NCBI GenBank assembly: GCA_028583405.1
Contig: CM053256.1
Location: forward strand, 13,753,087 to 13,817,086
Reading direction: 5' to 3'
DNA: 64,000 nucleotides
DNA from: Pogonophryne albipinna
Taxonomy: Eukaryota > Chordata > Actinopteri > Perciformes > Artedidraconidae
Program-made: the position numbers and the translations under genes
Notes under the pieces: model-generated
Databases searched by the model: none
The model's input: the letters and a program-made list of their open reading frames with translations, nothing else
Told to the model about the DNA's origin: nothing
Shown here: one piece after another, positions 24,219 to 36,377 of the stretch
Layout of the letters: the number at the start of each line of letters is the position of its first letter
How positions within the stretch are numbered: position 1 is the first letter of the stretch

Positions 24219-27200
24219 ATGCAGAGTCCGACCCAGTCACCGAGCGGGCGAAACCCTGGGGCCACAGCAACCCAGGAGCCACCACTGGACACCGATACTG
24301 AAGCTCAGCCAGCACAGAGTGATTCAGATGAGCAAAAAGAGAAGGATGAACCAGCAGCTCCTGTTATGACTGAAACTGTAACGCCCCAGGAAAATGGGAC
24401 AGAGGTGCAAACAGCAGAAACACCTGCAAGCCTGCCAGTCACTCAGGCAGCGGAGAATGAGCCTGCTGTCCAGCCACAGACAGAGCCCTCAGTTAACAGT
24501 GCAGGGGTCGAGACTGACTCAGCTTCAAAGCCAAGCGTCCCCTCAGAACTGGACACGAATGCAAAATCTAAGTGTGATGAGAAAAAGGCAAAGAAAACGG
24601 ATAAAGGTGTTCGTGAGCCTAGGAAATACATTCCTTCCAAGAAGGCCATGGTGGATCCTCTGAAGATGGACATGTCCAAACAGCCGGTTATACCCCTCAC
24701 ATGTGAGTGTTTTAACTTGTATTGTGTTGTTCACATCTTTCTGAACAAGACATGGATGGGAGACCTGTTTGTTGTTTGATTATTAAATAAGGACTACTCA
24801 CTGCTTACTAATTTAAATATAAAAGCCACATTTTGTAGTTGGGAGGTATCGTGCTTTCTCATATCCCAGCTAACATTGTGTTATAACGGTTCACATGATA
24901 AATAGACACTGATTTTCTACAGTGGAATGTTGAAAGCTGTGGTTTTACGTTAAATAGCTAAATACTGTACAAATGTCTACAGAAGTTAGTTACACATTAA
25001 CATTAATGTGTATTTCAAAGTCCGTTTTAGATAATACAAGATAGTATTCTTGAAATGCTTTCAAGTTTTGCTTTACCATACTACCAAAACATCTGGTTTG
25101 GTTAAACCTGTGCAATAAACAATTGATGGTGTTCAAAAGCAGCCAAACAAAACACTGAATATTAGAGCCAGACCAATATTTTATTTTAGAATATTTCATT
25201 GCTTATTTCATCAATTTTGGTTTTCAAGTTTTTCGAAGAGCCCTGCTCTTTACCAAAAATGTTTCTTGGAATTATTATTTTATGTAAACAATGAGCTGAT
25301 ACATCGTAATAATATTTATCAAACTCTGTAGATATATTTATTTGGGTATTTTCTTTACAGGCTACAATGCACAGAGGACAGTACTGATGTGATTTCTAAT
25401 TTTGACCGGCTAGTACTAATTGAATATAGCATAAGTTGTTAAGGATACTTACTTAGCAAAACACATATGGTCTCCTTTTTTTTCTTTTTTGACCAGACAA
25501 TGGTTTGTTTACTCCGTAATAACTATACAGTGTCCTCAAAGCCACATTTTTTGAGCAAGCCTATGTACTTGTTATAAATACTTATCACTATTCAGAGTGT
25601 ATGGATTTATCTTAAAGGTCACTTATTGTGCAAAATCCACTTTTTCATGTCTTTTATACATAAACATGTGTCCCCACTGTGGAAAGAGATTCTGAAAGTT
25701 TCAGGAAAAAAGATTCTCTCTCTTTTTGTCCTGATCCATTTATATAAAAACCTGTCTGAAAATGAGCTGATCAGATTTTGGCCACTTTATGATGTCATAA
25801 TGATCTTTTGGCTTGTGTAACCATTAGCCAATCACCAACCAAGGTAACCCCCCCCCCCACCTTATCACCTGGATCTCCTCCTAGCACCATTGTGTTCTTT
25901 TTAACCAAATATCTCTCAGAGGGGCGTGGGAAGGGGCTCCTTATTTTCATCTGAAGTAACAGACAGAGAATCAGCTCTTTTGAAACAGGGCGGAAACAGA
26001 GGGGTTTATGGGATGCTACAATGGGTGATCTGTTTTTCAAGCCAAACACTTCAGAGACATGTTTTGTATATATCTGAGACCTATAATATATTGATGAAAA
26101 ACAGTATAATAGGAGACCTTTAAATGTAAACTTTCTCCCACTCCTGTCTTGTTTCCCTCTAGCATCTCAGCTGTCCCTGCAGTGCTTTGAGTGCCACATA
26201 ATCTTCAGTGATGTCAAGAGCAAGGAACGTCACCTGAAGCTGAGCCACCCTGCAGAATATGAACAGTGCATACTGAGGAACTCCCTTTTCGCCTGTTACG
26301 TTTGTGACCGCCACTTCACTAACTCCATAGATCTGATGCTCCATCAGAAAGCTCACACAGAGAAGAAACCCTTCAAGTGTCCGATTTGTAGCGAGGCCTT
26401 CAACAAGTCATCAGAGCTCACCTTTCATAAAAAAAATCACTATGGCCAGGACGGTTATGAATGCACAGACTGTGGGAAAAACTGCAAAACGATGACGGCT
26501 TTGAAGTATCACATGCGCAAACACTCTGGAGAGAGGCCGTATGTTTGCAAGGAGTGTGGAAAAAGGTTCAGCATGTCCAAAGCTCTGCAGAAACATATGA
26601 CGGCACAATGTCAAGGAGATGGTGGAGACCCAACAGCTGACGCTCTGAAAAAAGCTATTGGTAAGAATAAATGGAGGTCTTAACATTTTACACATGCTAA
26701 CTTAATGCTAGCAACCTGGCTCTTAATATGGATTGTAATTAATATCTTTATCCTTTATCTTGTCATGTAGTGACATCATGAGATCAACATTTAATTTGTC
26801 CAATATTTTTGAATAATGACTGGTTACTGCAAAAGTAAAAACATTTCAATAAGCCTCAGCATTTGGGGCTAATAAGCAAATACTGGCATGCTAACATGCT
26901 TAACTAATAGAATGAACAGGGCAAACATTTCATTTGCCGACTATAGCATTTCGTTGAAAGCAACACTTGCCTATGTACATGTTTAGATTAGTACAGTGAA
27001 GTATGTAAATAAATGTTTTTATTTTTTCAAAATGTTTTTGTGTTATTTAGTTTATACCACAATAACTGTCTTTTTATTGTCTCTAGGGCCTTCTTCAATA
27101 AAGTATCCTTGTTCTTTATGCAAGGCCACTTTCAAGTCTACCAGGACACGGCAATATCACATGAAAACCAAGCACAACATGGTGCCTGCTACAGCAAGTA

Positions 27201-30200
27201 AGGCCCTCTCAGCTGAGCATCAAGGGAAACATAATACACCCATCATAACTCCAATATCTATTTGCCAGTCATCACTACTACAGGCAGGCCCCAATGGACC
27301 TCTGCAAAAAGTTGATGCCAACATTGACACAGAGCAGATTCGCAGACTTATTGAATCTTTGGGAAATGTGCAGAGAGTAAACCAAGTTGTCATATTGGGG
27401 CAGCTGCCACCTCATGCTGCACCGCTGGAAGTCCATCAGATGTCACAACTACCACAGACAGATTTTATGGAACTGAAACCGACAGGATCTAACATAGTTG
27501 AAATGGAACCTTTAAACCCATGTTTTGCACTGGATCAAACAATTATACTTGAACCTATTACGCCAGAAGGACAACTGGAAAACCCTGATTTCTCAGAACT
27601 AGGTTCCAACATAACAATAGGTGAAAATATAGAGCAGACTCAGACTGAACAAACAGAAAGACCTGAAGGAGAGGGGATGCATCAGATCCTTCAACAGCCT
27701 GATAATAGTGCAATTCAGTTTGATCAAACAATGTTTCAGAATGGAGTAGATCAAGACCTTGAGAAAACAGTCATATTAGAACTTATACCAACTGAAGAGC
27801 TTGAACTACCACAAACCGTGTCACAAAATGAAATCCCATCATCCTCTCTAGTAAACGCTGACCTGCAGCAGATGGCATATCAGACTGTGATAGATGAACA
27901 AACCAACATGTCAGCCACAACTCTTGTGACTGGGCTGGAGCTGACACCTTTACAAACAGAGCAGCAGGGCCTTCCCTTTTTTGTTCCATCAGACACACTC
28001 ACACACACAAGTGGAGCTGAAGTGGTTGATTCACAAATGCAAACAGTAAGTCTAGATCAGGAACACCCTGTGATGGATGGAGCTGCACCACAAGAGACAC
28101 AAGAAAAAGCTGAACAAGATCAATCTGAACAAGAACCACCTGAGAAGCTGCCGGTAGAAGGGAAGAACGGTGAGGAGTCTGAAGTAGAGGATCCACCTGC
28201 TAAAGAAGTGTTTCCATCAAACTTAGAGACCAAGCAAGTGCCACAGGTGTCCGAGTTACCCGTAAATGTAATGTCAGCTCAAGAACTTGTGAAAGTGCGG
28301 AAGAGAAATTCAAACAAAGCGTTTATCTTACAAGGATGTATGCATGAACTAGGCGGATCAATATACAAGGATGATTTTCAAATTGATGCTACACCTTCCA
28401 AACGGCAAAGAAAGAAAAAGTCTCATCTTGTAGTTAAATGTAGCCCTCAAAGCAAAGCAAAGAACAACAAGAAACAGAAAAAGCCATCACAGCAGCATCA
28501 GCCAATACAAGAAGACGAGATGAGAGATAAAACACCAGCAACAATTCTCTCAAAGAAGAAGGTTTCACCACAGAAGAAGGGAAGAAAGGGCAAAAAGGAC
28601 AAGAAAAACAAACATTTTGTTTCTAACGCTGAAAAAAAATCTCCTTCATCAACCCAGGATTCACAAGTCCAGCAAGTCAAAGAGGATACAAGAAAAAACA
28701 AAACAAAAAAGCAAAAAGAAGTGGTCAGGGAAGGTGTGACACTCATTAGTAAGCATAACACTTTAGCCTCGCCTGTATTTAAAAAAAAAAAAAAAAACAA
28801 TATAATGCAAAAAGATCAGACCAAGAAATCAAAGGGTGGAAAGCAAAAGAAAAACCATTCAGAAGAGGAAAAAGTCGAAACAAAAGAGAGCGCAGCTTCA
28901 ACAGACATATCTGGAACACATATAACACAGGATGCTCTACTTCTACTGAAGGGTCATAAACAGCCTCGACTTAAGGTTTACAAATTAGACCCTTCAAAGG
29001 CACCAGACCAGACACAGGAAGCTTCACCTGTTGAGGGCAGCACAATATCCCAAAAGAGTAAAGACATAAAATGTAAACATTCAACAAGTGAGTGTACAAA
29101 TACGGAGGATAGGAAAAAAGGAGGAAGAACTAAAAAGAACCAGAAAACTCTCTCATTGTTGTCCTCGCTGCAGGCTTCCCGTCAAACTCCTGAGACACTC
29201 CCTGCCAAGCCAAAGACAACAAGGAAACGTAAAGCCTGCTCAGGAGTGGAGACTGAAGGAGTGATAACTTCTCATTCCAAGCGTGCCTTAGAGTGTAAGG
29301 ACTGTGGGCAAAGATTTAGTGAAGTCTCGTCCCTTCAGAAGCACAAGGCAATGGTGCATATCGTAGAGAGTCCCGGTCTCACTTACACAAATGGAAACAT
29401 CTTTGAAGGCGTCTCCACGTTGGATCTTTACCAGCTTCCAAAACAGCCCAATAAGGTTGTCGGGGTGATGAATGCTGCTGCAGACTGGGATACTGAGCCT
29501 GAGATTGTAGAGATGGCATTAGATGAGAAAGAGCGAAGTGTCTCTTTTCCAGCTTTGATTCCATCCCCATCTTTTCTTGTCCCTCCTTCCGATGTTGAAG
29601 TCATTGAAAATGAAAATAATAGAAATGAAAATAAGGCTGCAGATAAACAGTCCTGTACCTCTCAAGAAGTTCACTTACCAGCCGATCAAATGAAAACCAG
29701 TGGAATGCATCCAATCCTACCGTCCGAACGCCCATTAGGTAGCTCTGCTCAGACAAAGAGTTCAGAGTTCGGTGAGCCTTTGCCATCAGACGAGAACAAG
29801 CAAGAAGAAGCTTCCCTGAGGAATCCCAGCACAGAATCTGAAGTCCAGGGTACCACCGATGAGGACATAAAAGAGAATTTACTTCTTGATGTAGATTTAG
29901 TCACTGTTGGGGAGCAGAATGACAGAGTTGAAACAACCTCTCAAGAAGACTCTGTTCCTCAAAATGAATCAAGTGTAACCTGCAATCCTGAGGATGGAAG
30001 CATCAACACACTTTCTGGGCAAGTTAACAATGAAACAACAGCTGGAAGAAGTCTAACTTCACAAACCGTGTCATGTTCCACTCATCAAGTGGAGATCAAG
30101 GAAGAGGAGGAAGAACTGCTAGTACAGAAGAAAAAAGGAGGAAAAAGAGCTATTTCAAGAAATGCTACAAGGGGTAGGAGAAGAGAAACAGGACGTTTAA

Positions 30201-33200
30201 AACGGGATGCGATTTCAAAGAGAGCTTTAGTTGGAGATACCACCAGAGGAACAGAGTCAGAAAAAGAACAGGAGGAATGTCAGCTACTTTATGAAAAACG
30301 TCCCATCAGCTCTGCTTCAGAAATACATGATGACGGCCAGCCCAGCATAAAGACATTACAGCCAGAGATCAGCACAGAATTTGAGGCCAACAAAGCTACG
30401 GCTCCAGCTGCATCTTTGTCTACCATTCCCTCTACATTAGAGAAACCTCCTAAAGAACCAGTCGTGTTGGAGTCGGCCACCAGTACTGACCAGGTAAAGG
30501 GTGTAAGACGATTGCAGGGAGGAGAGGAACACAACAGGGATGCTAACCAGTCTCCAGTCATCATACTCGAGAAGTTCCTCACCTCCAGACAAGAAGCAAC
30601 TGCTGACAAGGAGCCAGGCCTGGTGACAGAGCGGAACCATCAGAGACAGGTGAGAGGCCAATTGTACCAACAAATACCATACGTTGATGATCACGATCAT
30701 AAATTGAACATTGTAAACTTAAAACTTTGGTTTTGGTTTTAGGATTTTGACAACATTGCTGAGAATGAAGACCTGGAGAGCCAGCAGATCAAGGTTGAAG
30801 AGAATATCCCAGATCGTCCACTGGTTGCACCCATCTGTCAAAACAGACTGAGTGCAAGTGTGACTTTGCAGCACCATCGTGATATAAGGACCGTGCTGGT
30901 GAAGGAGGAGAGCAGCCTCGTGCTGAATGAGACCCAGGCCAGCGGCAGACACATCCGATGGAATGTGGAGCCAGTCAACACGGAAAACACGTCCAGTCCA
31001 TGTAAGTACTAACGGCACTTTTGGTACATTACTAGCACAATTGTGCTAGTTCAGCATTCAGGTAAATGATATTATTTGATTTCTTCCTGGAAGATGGATA
31101 ATAATAAATCGATACCACCCATGTGTGGGTATGGAGCTATAGCCAGAAAGCGATTCAATTAAGTCAGATTAATTAAGTCTATTACGTTCGTCAGGGACAA
31201 TGTACCAAAATACAACTTATCCAAAAAGAAGAGATGTGTTGTACCTAAACATGAGCTTTTTTTCACCTGCGAGCTCTACCTTTTCAAGGTAGTACATAAG
31301 CCTATGCCTTGATTTCTTCCTTTTCATAAATGTATGTTTTTTGCTTTCAGTAATTGAGAGTGAGGAGACAGCCATGGACGAGAGTTGCGTCACCCCCCCT
31401 GAGTTCAACACCAACCAGTGCATCTTCTACCCTGTAAAGGAAGAGGAGAGGGAATTTTTACTGGGGGCTCAGACCAACAGTGGGAATTCAACAACGGGGG
31501 CATTCTGTGATGCCCAGCAAACAGAACAACATGTAACAGATCATTCAAGTGAGTTGTTGCCTTTTCCCAGTGATATTTAACAAAGATTATACAATTATTT
31601 TAATGTTGAATATGTTAACAAAGATGAAGGCTGCCATTCTGCACCAGGCTACGAGGAGATGGGAGTTAGAAAACTGTCAGAACCAGGGGTCAGTGACTCT
31701 GCAGATAGACAAGGTATGTTTTCTTTTAGAAAATTCCCTGTACTTGTGACTACTTAGAAAATGCTAACATTTGTAGGTTAATTATTAAATATAAAGATTA
31801 TACTTTAAATAATTTGTTTGTATATGATCGGATCCTACAGCTGAGGCAGAAGCTGAGATGCAGCATCCACCTGACCTCCGGGACTTTCTCCTCCAGAGTT
31901 CAGATGAGGAGGATGTGGGTGTTTTTGAGATGTCTGATCCTCAGCTTGACTCAGAAGCAGAAGTAATGGCTTACTTCTACAAAAACCAAACAAACAGTGC
32001 ACAGCAGGCCGGCAGTGATGAATCATCACAAAAGTACAGTAGATCTTTCCTTCTTCACACCTTCACAGATAACTGCGTTTTTCTACTTTTTATTTAGATT
32101 AAATATTGTCATACTGTTCAGTAATGATGTTTATTGTGTTATATTATTGTAACTCAAAATGAAAATGAAAACTCAAGCTTTAGGGAGAACATTATGTCTA
32201 AAATGTTTTTGTTTTCTTTTTTATCTTTTAGCATGCCAACTACATCAGGCCAGATCCAAGCACCAAGAGAGGAAACCAGAAACACAGAGCCCATTGACTA
32301 CTTCTCCAAGTATTTTGGTTGGGATACCTGGGTAGAAATTGCTAATTGCACAAATAAAATATCCAACATGCCCAGACCTGTCACATCCAGAGAGGTTGCA
32401 CAGTTTGTTGGGATCCACATTGCAATGGGAACTTTGAAGGTTAGTGCTCCGTTTTTTGAAAGTGTATTTGTCTCCGTGTCATTTTAAATTGCAACCTTAA
32501 TGTTGAATCTCATTTAAATGTGTGGACCAAAGCGCCCTTTAATAATTGAAAAATATAGCGTGATGCTGAAAATAAATGCCTTTTTATTTTTAGTTGTTTT
32601 AACCACTGTAATGCTTAATACTGGTCAACTGAAAGCAGCCATTTCAGAACTACACACTATTTGGAATGCTGCTGACAGGTTTTTAACCCAAAGTAAAATG
32701 AGAGCTCATATAACTCTTGTTTTATGCAACCTACACTGGCTGCATGCATCTTTTAGAATTTAGTTTGAGTCCTTAGTGTTTATTGCACTTAATTGCCTTG
32801 CCCAGGATTGTCCCCAAACACTAAGATCCTCCACAGATGCTCAGTTTGGCAATGCTGCTTTTAGGCACCACTCCACAAAATATGGAACTGTTTTAGACTT
32901 GCTGACTCATCTGTTTTTTTTTTAATACAGCCCAGTAATAGCAGCTGTCTGTCTTTGTATCTGTATAATTCAAACATTTAGATTACGGAAACACAAATGC
33001 TCTCATTTTCTACTTGTTTAAGTGTATGTTTTTTTAATCTGTGTTTTTAAACTTGTTTTGTGCTGCATTTTGTGAATTAAATGTGTTCATTCATTCTAAC
33101 TATATAACTTAACTATTTTTCAGTTTCCCAGTCCGAGGCTCTACTGGGAGAACTTGACTAAGGTGCCCTTGGTTGCTGACTCCATGCCACTTTCCCGTTT

Positions 33201-34395
33201 CCTCAAGCTGTCTCGCATGTTGAAGCTTGCATGTCCTGCGAAGGATCCAGTCAACAGTAATGTTCAGGAAGGAAGATGTGATAGTGACTTTCAAAATGCT
33301 CAGCAAGGTCAACCCCACTCTTCTAGCAGGCAAAGTGAAATTGGCCAGCGAGACACGCTAAATGAGCTGAGCAGCTCTCAAACACAGACTGATCCCCTGT
33401 GGAAGGCTCAGCCATTATTGTGCCGTTTCAAAGCAGGGTGTCAGTCTCTCAGACAAGAGGGTGATTATGCAGTTGACCAATATCCTCTACCTTTGACTGG
33501 GAAAATGCACAACAAGAAGCTGTCTCTTTACTGTACTACATTAGTTGGATTTGGAGGTTTGCTCTTACATGTGGATCTTAAGTTGGGTCAGTCCAGCAAA
33601 CAAGATGCAGTAGAGAAAATGGTCCCCAAAGGTAGTATGGTGTTTCTTTGCAAACAGGAACTGTCCACCCCTGCAATGCTGGAGCGTCTGTTAGTTGCCG
33701 GCATTCATGGTGCCGGAAGGGTCGGAGGAGCCAGAGGACAGATCGGAGATGAGTTTGTAAGTTCAGATGGGAAGCTGATGTTACGCAGATCACACTGTGG
33801 CTTTATACTTTCTACAGCGGGCAATAACCAGAGGAACATGGCCTCATTGATGGACAATTTTGAGAAGGCCCAGATGTCGGCTCAAGTCAACAGAGATTTG
33901 CAGAATCTTTACTCAATTCCTCTCACTGCCTCGGCCCCAACCTGCTGGCCTCAGGCGGTGCTCTGGTACTTAACAGATCTGGCTTTGGTCAACTCCTGGC
34001 TCCTCTACAGACAGGATCACAAGGCAGTGTCTGCACCTTTGACTCTAATGGCCTTCAGATTGGAGGTGTCCAAATCTTTGATCCTCTCGAATGGCTGTGA
34101 TGCCCAGGACTCAGTCCCCCCTCAGACCCCCAGAGAGAAACCTCATACAACAAATGAAAAGCCCAATCCCAGCCTGGTGGAGGAGAGTCCTCTGCCAGAT
34201 GCAGCCACGCGGTTCGACGGTTCAGGACACTGGCCAGAGCAGCTTGGGGAGGGAGAAGGAGGCAGGTGCCGCTGTGGAGACTGTCAGAGAACATCTCGAG
34301 TGCTATGCCTTAAGTGCTGTGTTTTTCTTTGTATCTCACGCAACCACAACTGCTTTTTGAATTTCCACAATCAAGGGAGTTTGGGAAAAAAGTAG
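24219..34395 (+). CDS. ZNF576-like C2H2 protein fused to a piggyBac-transposase-derived domain
   Basis: Nine coding exons join in phase: 24219-24702, 26163-26660, 27087-30649, 30743-31001, 31351-31548, 31648-31713, 31841-32033, 32232-32439 and 33124-34395, giving 2246 aa. Residues ~163-350 hold six C2H2 fingers matching the ZNF576 pattern: an atypical first finger (CFECHIIFSDVKSKERHLKLSH), CYVCDRHF..., then classical ones. The 3.56-kb exon encodes hydrophobic-acidic repeats, a Lys-rich NLS-like region and one more finger (~1062-1085). Residues ~1770-2246 are piggyBac-like: the N-terminal helical domain (GIHIAMGTLKFPSPRLYW), an RNase-H-like core and the C-terminal Cys-rich module. Of the three catalytic Asp positions only the first looks kept, so transposase activity is unlikely; a DNA-binding regulator is inferred. 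The neighbour at 36378-38324 is the unfused duplicate. Transcript continuity is predicted, not shown. Confidence 0.82.
25612..26123. mobile_element. MITE with TTAAAGGTC termini in intron
   Basis: The left end TTAAAGGTCACTTATTGTG and right end ATAATAGGAGACCTTTAA are inverted repeats of one another with a few mismatches. The element is about 510 bp, non-coding, and of a type common in fish introns. It lies just before the second coding exon of the fusion gene and contains a C-run (25850-25859). Confidence 0.7.
28781..28797 (+). repeat. A17 run within coding exon
   Basis: Seventeen consecutive A bases occur inside the large exon of the fusion gene, encoding a lysine run. The frame is open on both sides only with the length shown, so this count matters for the model. 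Confidence 0.9.
32640..32990 (+). mobile_element. degraded LINE reverse-transcriptase C-terminal fragment
   Basis: Translated segments resemble the C-terminal end of fish Rex1/L2-type LINE polymerases: a block reading AADRFLTQSKMRAHITLVL, then LHWLHASFRI, and after a frame break residues like LRSSTDAQFGNAAFRHHSTK. Stops and frame shifts interrupt it. It sits in the intron that splits the piggyBac-like domain. The family is assigned from memory of the motif order. Confidence 0.55.
33124..34395 (+). other. piggyBac-derived RNase-H-like core and Cys-rich domain (last exon of fusion gene)
   Basis: The exon encodes 423 residues. In piggyBac-type proteins the first catalytic Asp lies in a VDEQ..PF.G motif; here it is AVDQYPLPLTGK, with Asp kept and Glu changed to Gln. 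The second lies in a 'DN' motif before the TS(P) helix; here it reads FLCKQELSTPAML, with no Asp. The third lies in GGVD..DQ; here it is AQVNRDLQNLYSI, with Asp changed to Asn. The following LALVNSWLLYR helix is well kept. The last ~40 residues have a dense Cys/His series (CRCGDC...CLKCC...CISRNHNC) like the Cys-rich domain that binds transposon ends. Confidence 0.8.
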
Positions 34396-34850
34396 CATCA
34401 ACTGCAAAATTCACCCATTGACATTATGCTTCCTGATTTAGAATGTAGCTGTGCTTTTGATGTACTACATTCCAGTTAATCAAAAAAAGTTGTATTATTT
34501 CCTCTGTCCTTACAACTTTTCCATGATGCCTTTCACTGGGCAATGTTTGGAAGCATAATTTGTGCTGCAATTTAAAAACAAATGCTTTGTGATGTGGCGT
34601 TATATTTGTAGTGTCAAACTGAATTTGCCTTCAGAAGGAAATTAAATAAAATATGCATAGCCATACAATTGGTGCTGCAAAGAAGCACAAAGTATGATTT
34701 TGGCATTACAGTAAGTTATTTTTCTAAATATTTATCTTAACCTGACCTAACATGAATTTACATCCTTAAATGGGCTTGTTTTTGGCTCTGAATTAAAATG
34801 TTATTTATTTGAATTGAAGAATACAATAAAAGAAAGATGAAAAGATGCAT
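34396..34850 (+). other. 3' UTR of the fusion gene
   Basis: AT-rich, non-coding; AATAAA signals at 34645-34650 and 34825-34830 are candidate ends. Confidence 0.5.
34645..34650 (+). terminator. polyadenylation signal AATAAA (fusion gene)
   Basis: AATAAA lies 250 bp after the stop codon; a second lies at 34825-34830. Either would end the transcript well before the next promoter. Confidence 0.5.
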
Positions 34851-35584
34851 CTTGCCTTTTTTTGAAGACTGCCGACATATTTTTGAGCCATCTTTATTTT
34901 ATTGCATTTTTGTGTTATTTTTTCTACTTTTACATGTCAAAATGTGTTGAAAGAAATTCGATGTATTTATGCATTGAAATTGCACTACAATAGGTATTGA
35001 TAATGTTTAATAGTGGTGAATTTCATGAAGATAATTGTAAAAGTGAAATAATTGTACATTTAATACAAAAACTCCTATACAGAGTTGTGTTAAGTCAAAC
35101 AAATACTACATATATTACACTTTTGTGTGTAAGCTTGTTGGCATTATGTTATTATAGGGGAGGTTAATAAAGCATCGACAGAAAATGTAATGAATTGTTT
35201 TGGGTCACGTGACATAGACCAAACAGAGAATCAGATTGAATAGAAAACGAGATAAATTCAAATCCATGATCTTAAACAAATAACTGTATCTGTCCTATTT
35301 CGTATTTTAGATGATGGTATTAGTTAATTAAGTGTATTAAATGTACGGTCACATTTTGAAACGTTTGTTATAGTGCTATTATAATGTAATAAAGTAATGT
35401 TCACCGTGTCCGTGAACATGTTTGTGTTTCTTCCTGCACAAAATGCAAAGTGCATAATGCATAACGTTCCCAGTTCATTTTATATTATATTTGTATTTGT
35501 TGATATTTTGTTTAAATGTTATCAATAATGTAACGAACACTCCACGGCAGCCATCTTAGCTGTACCAACGGCTATCACATCCAA
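34851..35584. other. AT-rich intergenic spacer
   Basis: No gene or transposon ends recognised. The right part leads into the promoter of the ZNF576-like gene. Confidence 0.5.
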
Positions 35585-35666
35585 CAGGAAGTGTCCGATC
35601 TATTCGTTGTATTTCTATAGGGTCAACTCTTATTCAGTCAAACTACCTTTCAAAGAGCGGCTAGAG
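35585..35666 (+). promoter_or_regulatory. promoter / 5'-UTR exon of the ZNF576-like gene
   Basis: CAGGAAGTG, an ETS-type core, lies at 35585-35593. About 70 bp later, CTAGAG is followed by a donor GTAACG at 35667. The untranslated exon would splice to an acceptor just upstream of the ATG at 36378. A GC-richer region with many GCTAGC/GTTAGC words follows in the intron. Confidence 0.45.
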
Positions 35667-36377
35667 GTAACGTCTACTAAATACTTGGTTTTATGGCTAT
35701 ACAAACATGCGATATATGGTTACACGACAGGGGCATGTAGTCGCAACACAATTAGTTAAAACTTGATACGTGAAAAGGCACGAAAAGTCCTCGATTCTCT
35801 TTGAATGGCAGCCAGTGTTGTTAGCGCTAACTAGTAGCTAGCATGCTATCTGGCGTTAGCCCGCTCGGTAGCCCAGTACTTTATGATTAGCGTTAGCTAC
35901 CTGCACATGCTAAACACTTTTTTCGGTTATCAGTTGTGTGTATGGTTACCGCTTACGATAAGTTCACGTTAAGGCCCCATGGCAGTTAACCAGAGGCCGG
36001 ATGACCTGAAATTGTGCTAGTTAGCCTAGCTAGCGGCCCTAAGAGCAGTTACATAGCGTTAGCCGAAACTTGGGTGTTTGCTACTACTAGACAAACAGGT
36101 GAAATACACTTGGGGCAATACACGTTGTGGTTTCGATGTATTTTTGTTTTATATTTATCAAAGATGAACTTATTGTGGAATGTATTTGTTCACTGTCGTC
36201 TGTTGAACATAACTATATGAACGCAATCAACGAAATGTGGAGTTACGTTTGATCGAACCGTGTTATATGTTCCCGCTTTAATTTCACGTCATGTAACCTC
36301 ACGTACATTTGTCGTTGTTTTTGCCTTCTTTAATCAAGCTGTTTTGAGTGACGGTCGAGACCACCCAGTTTACCAGG

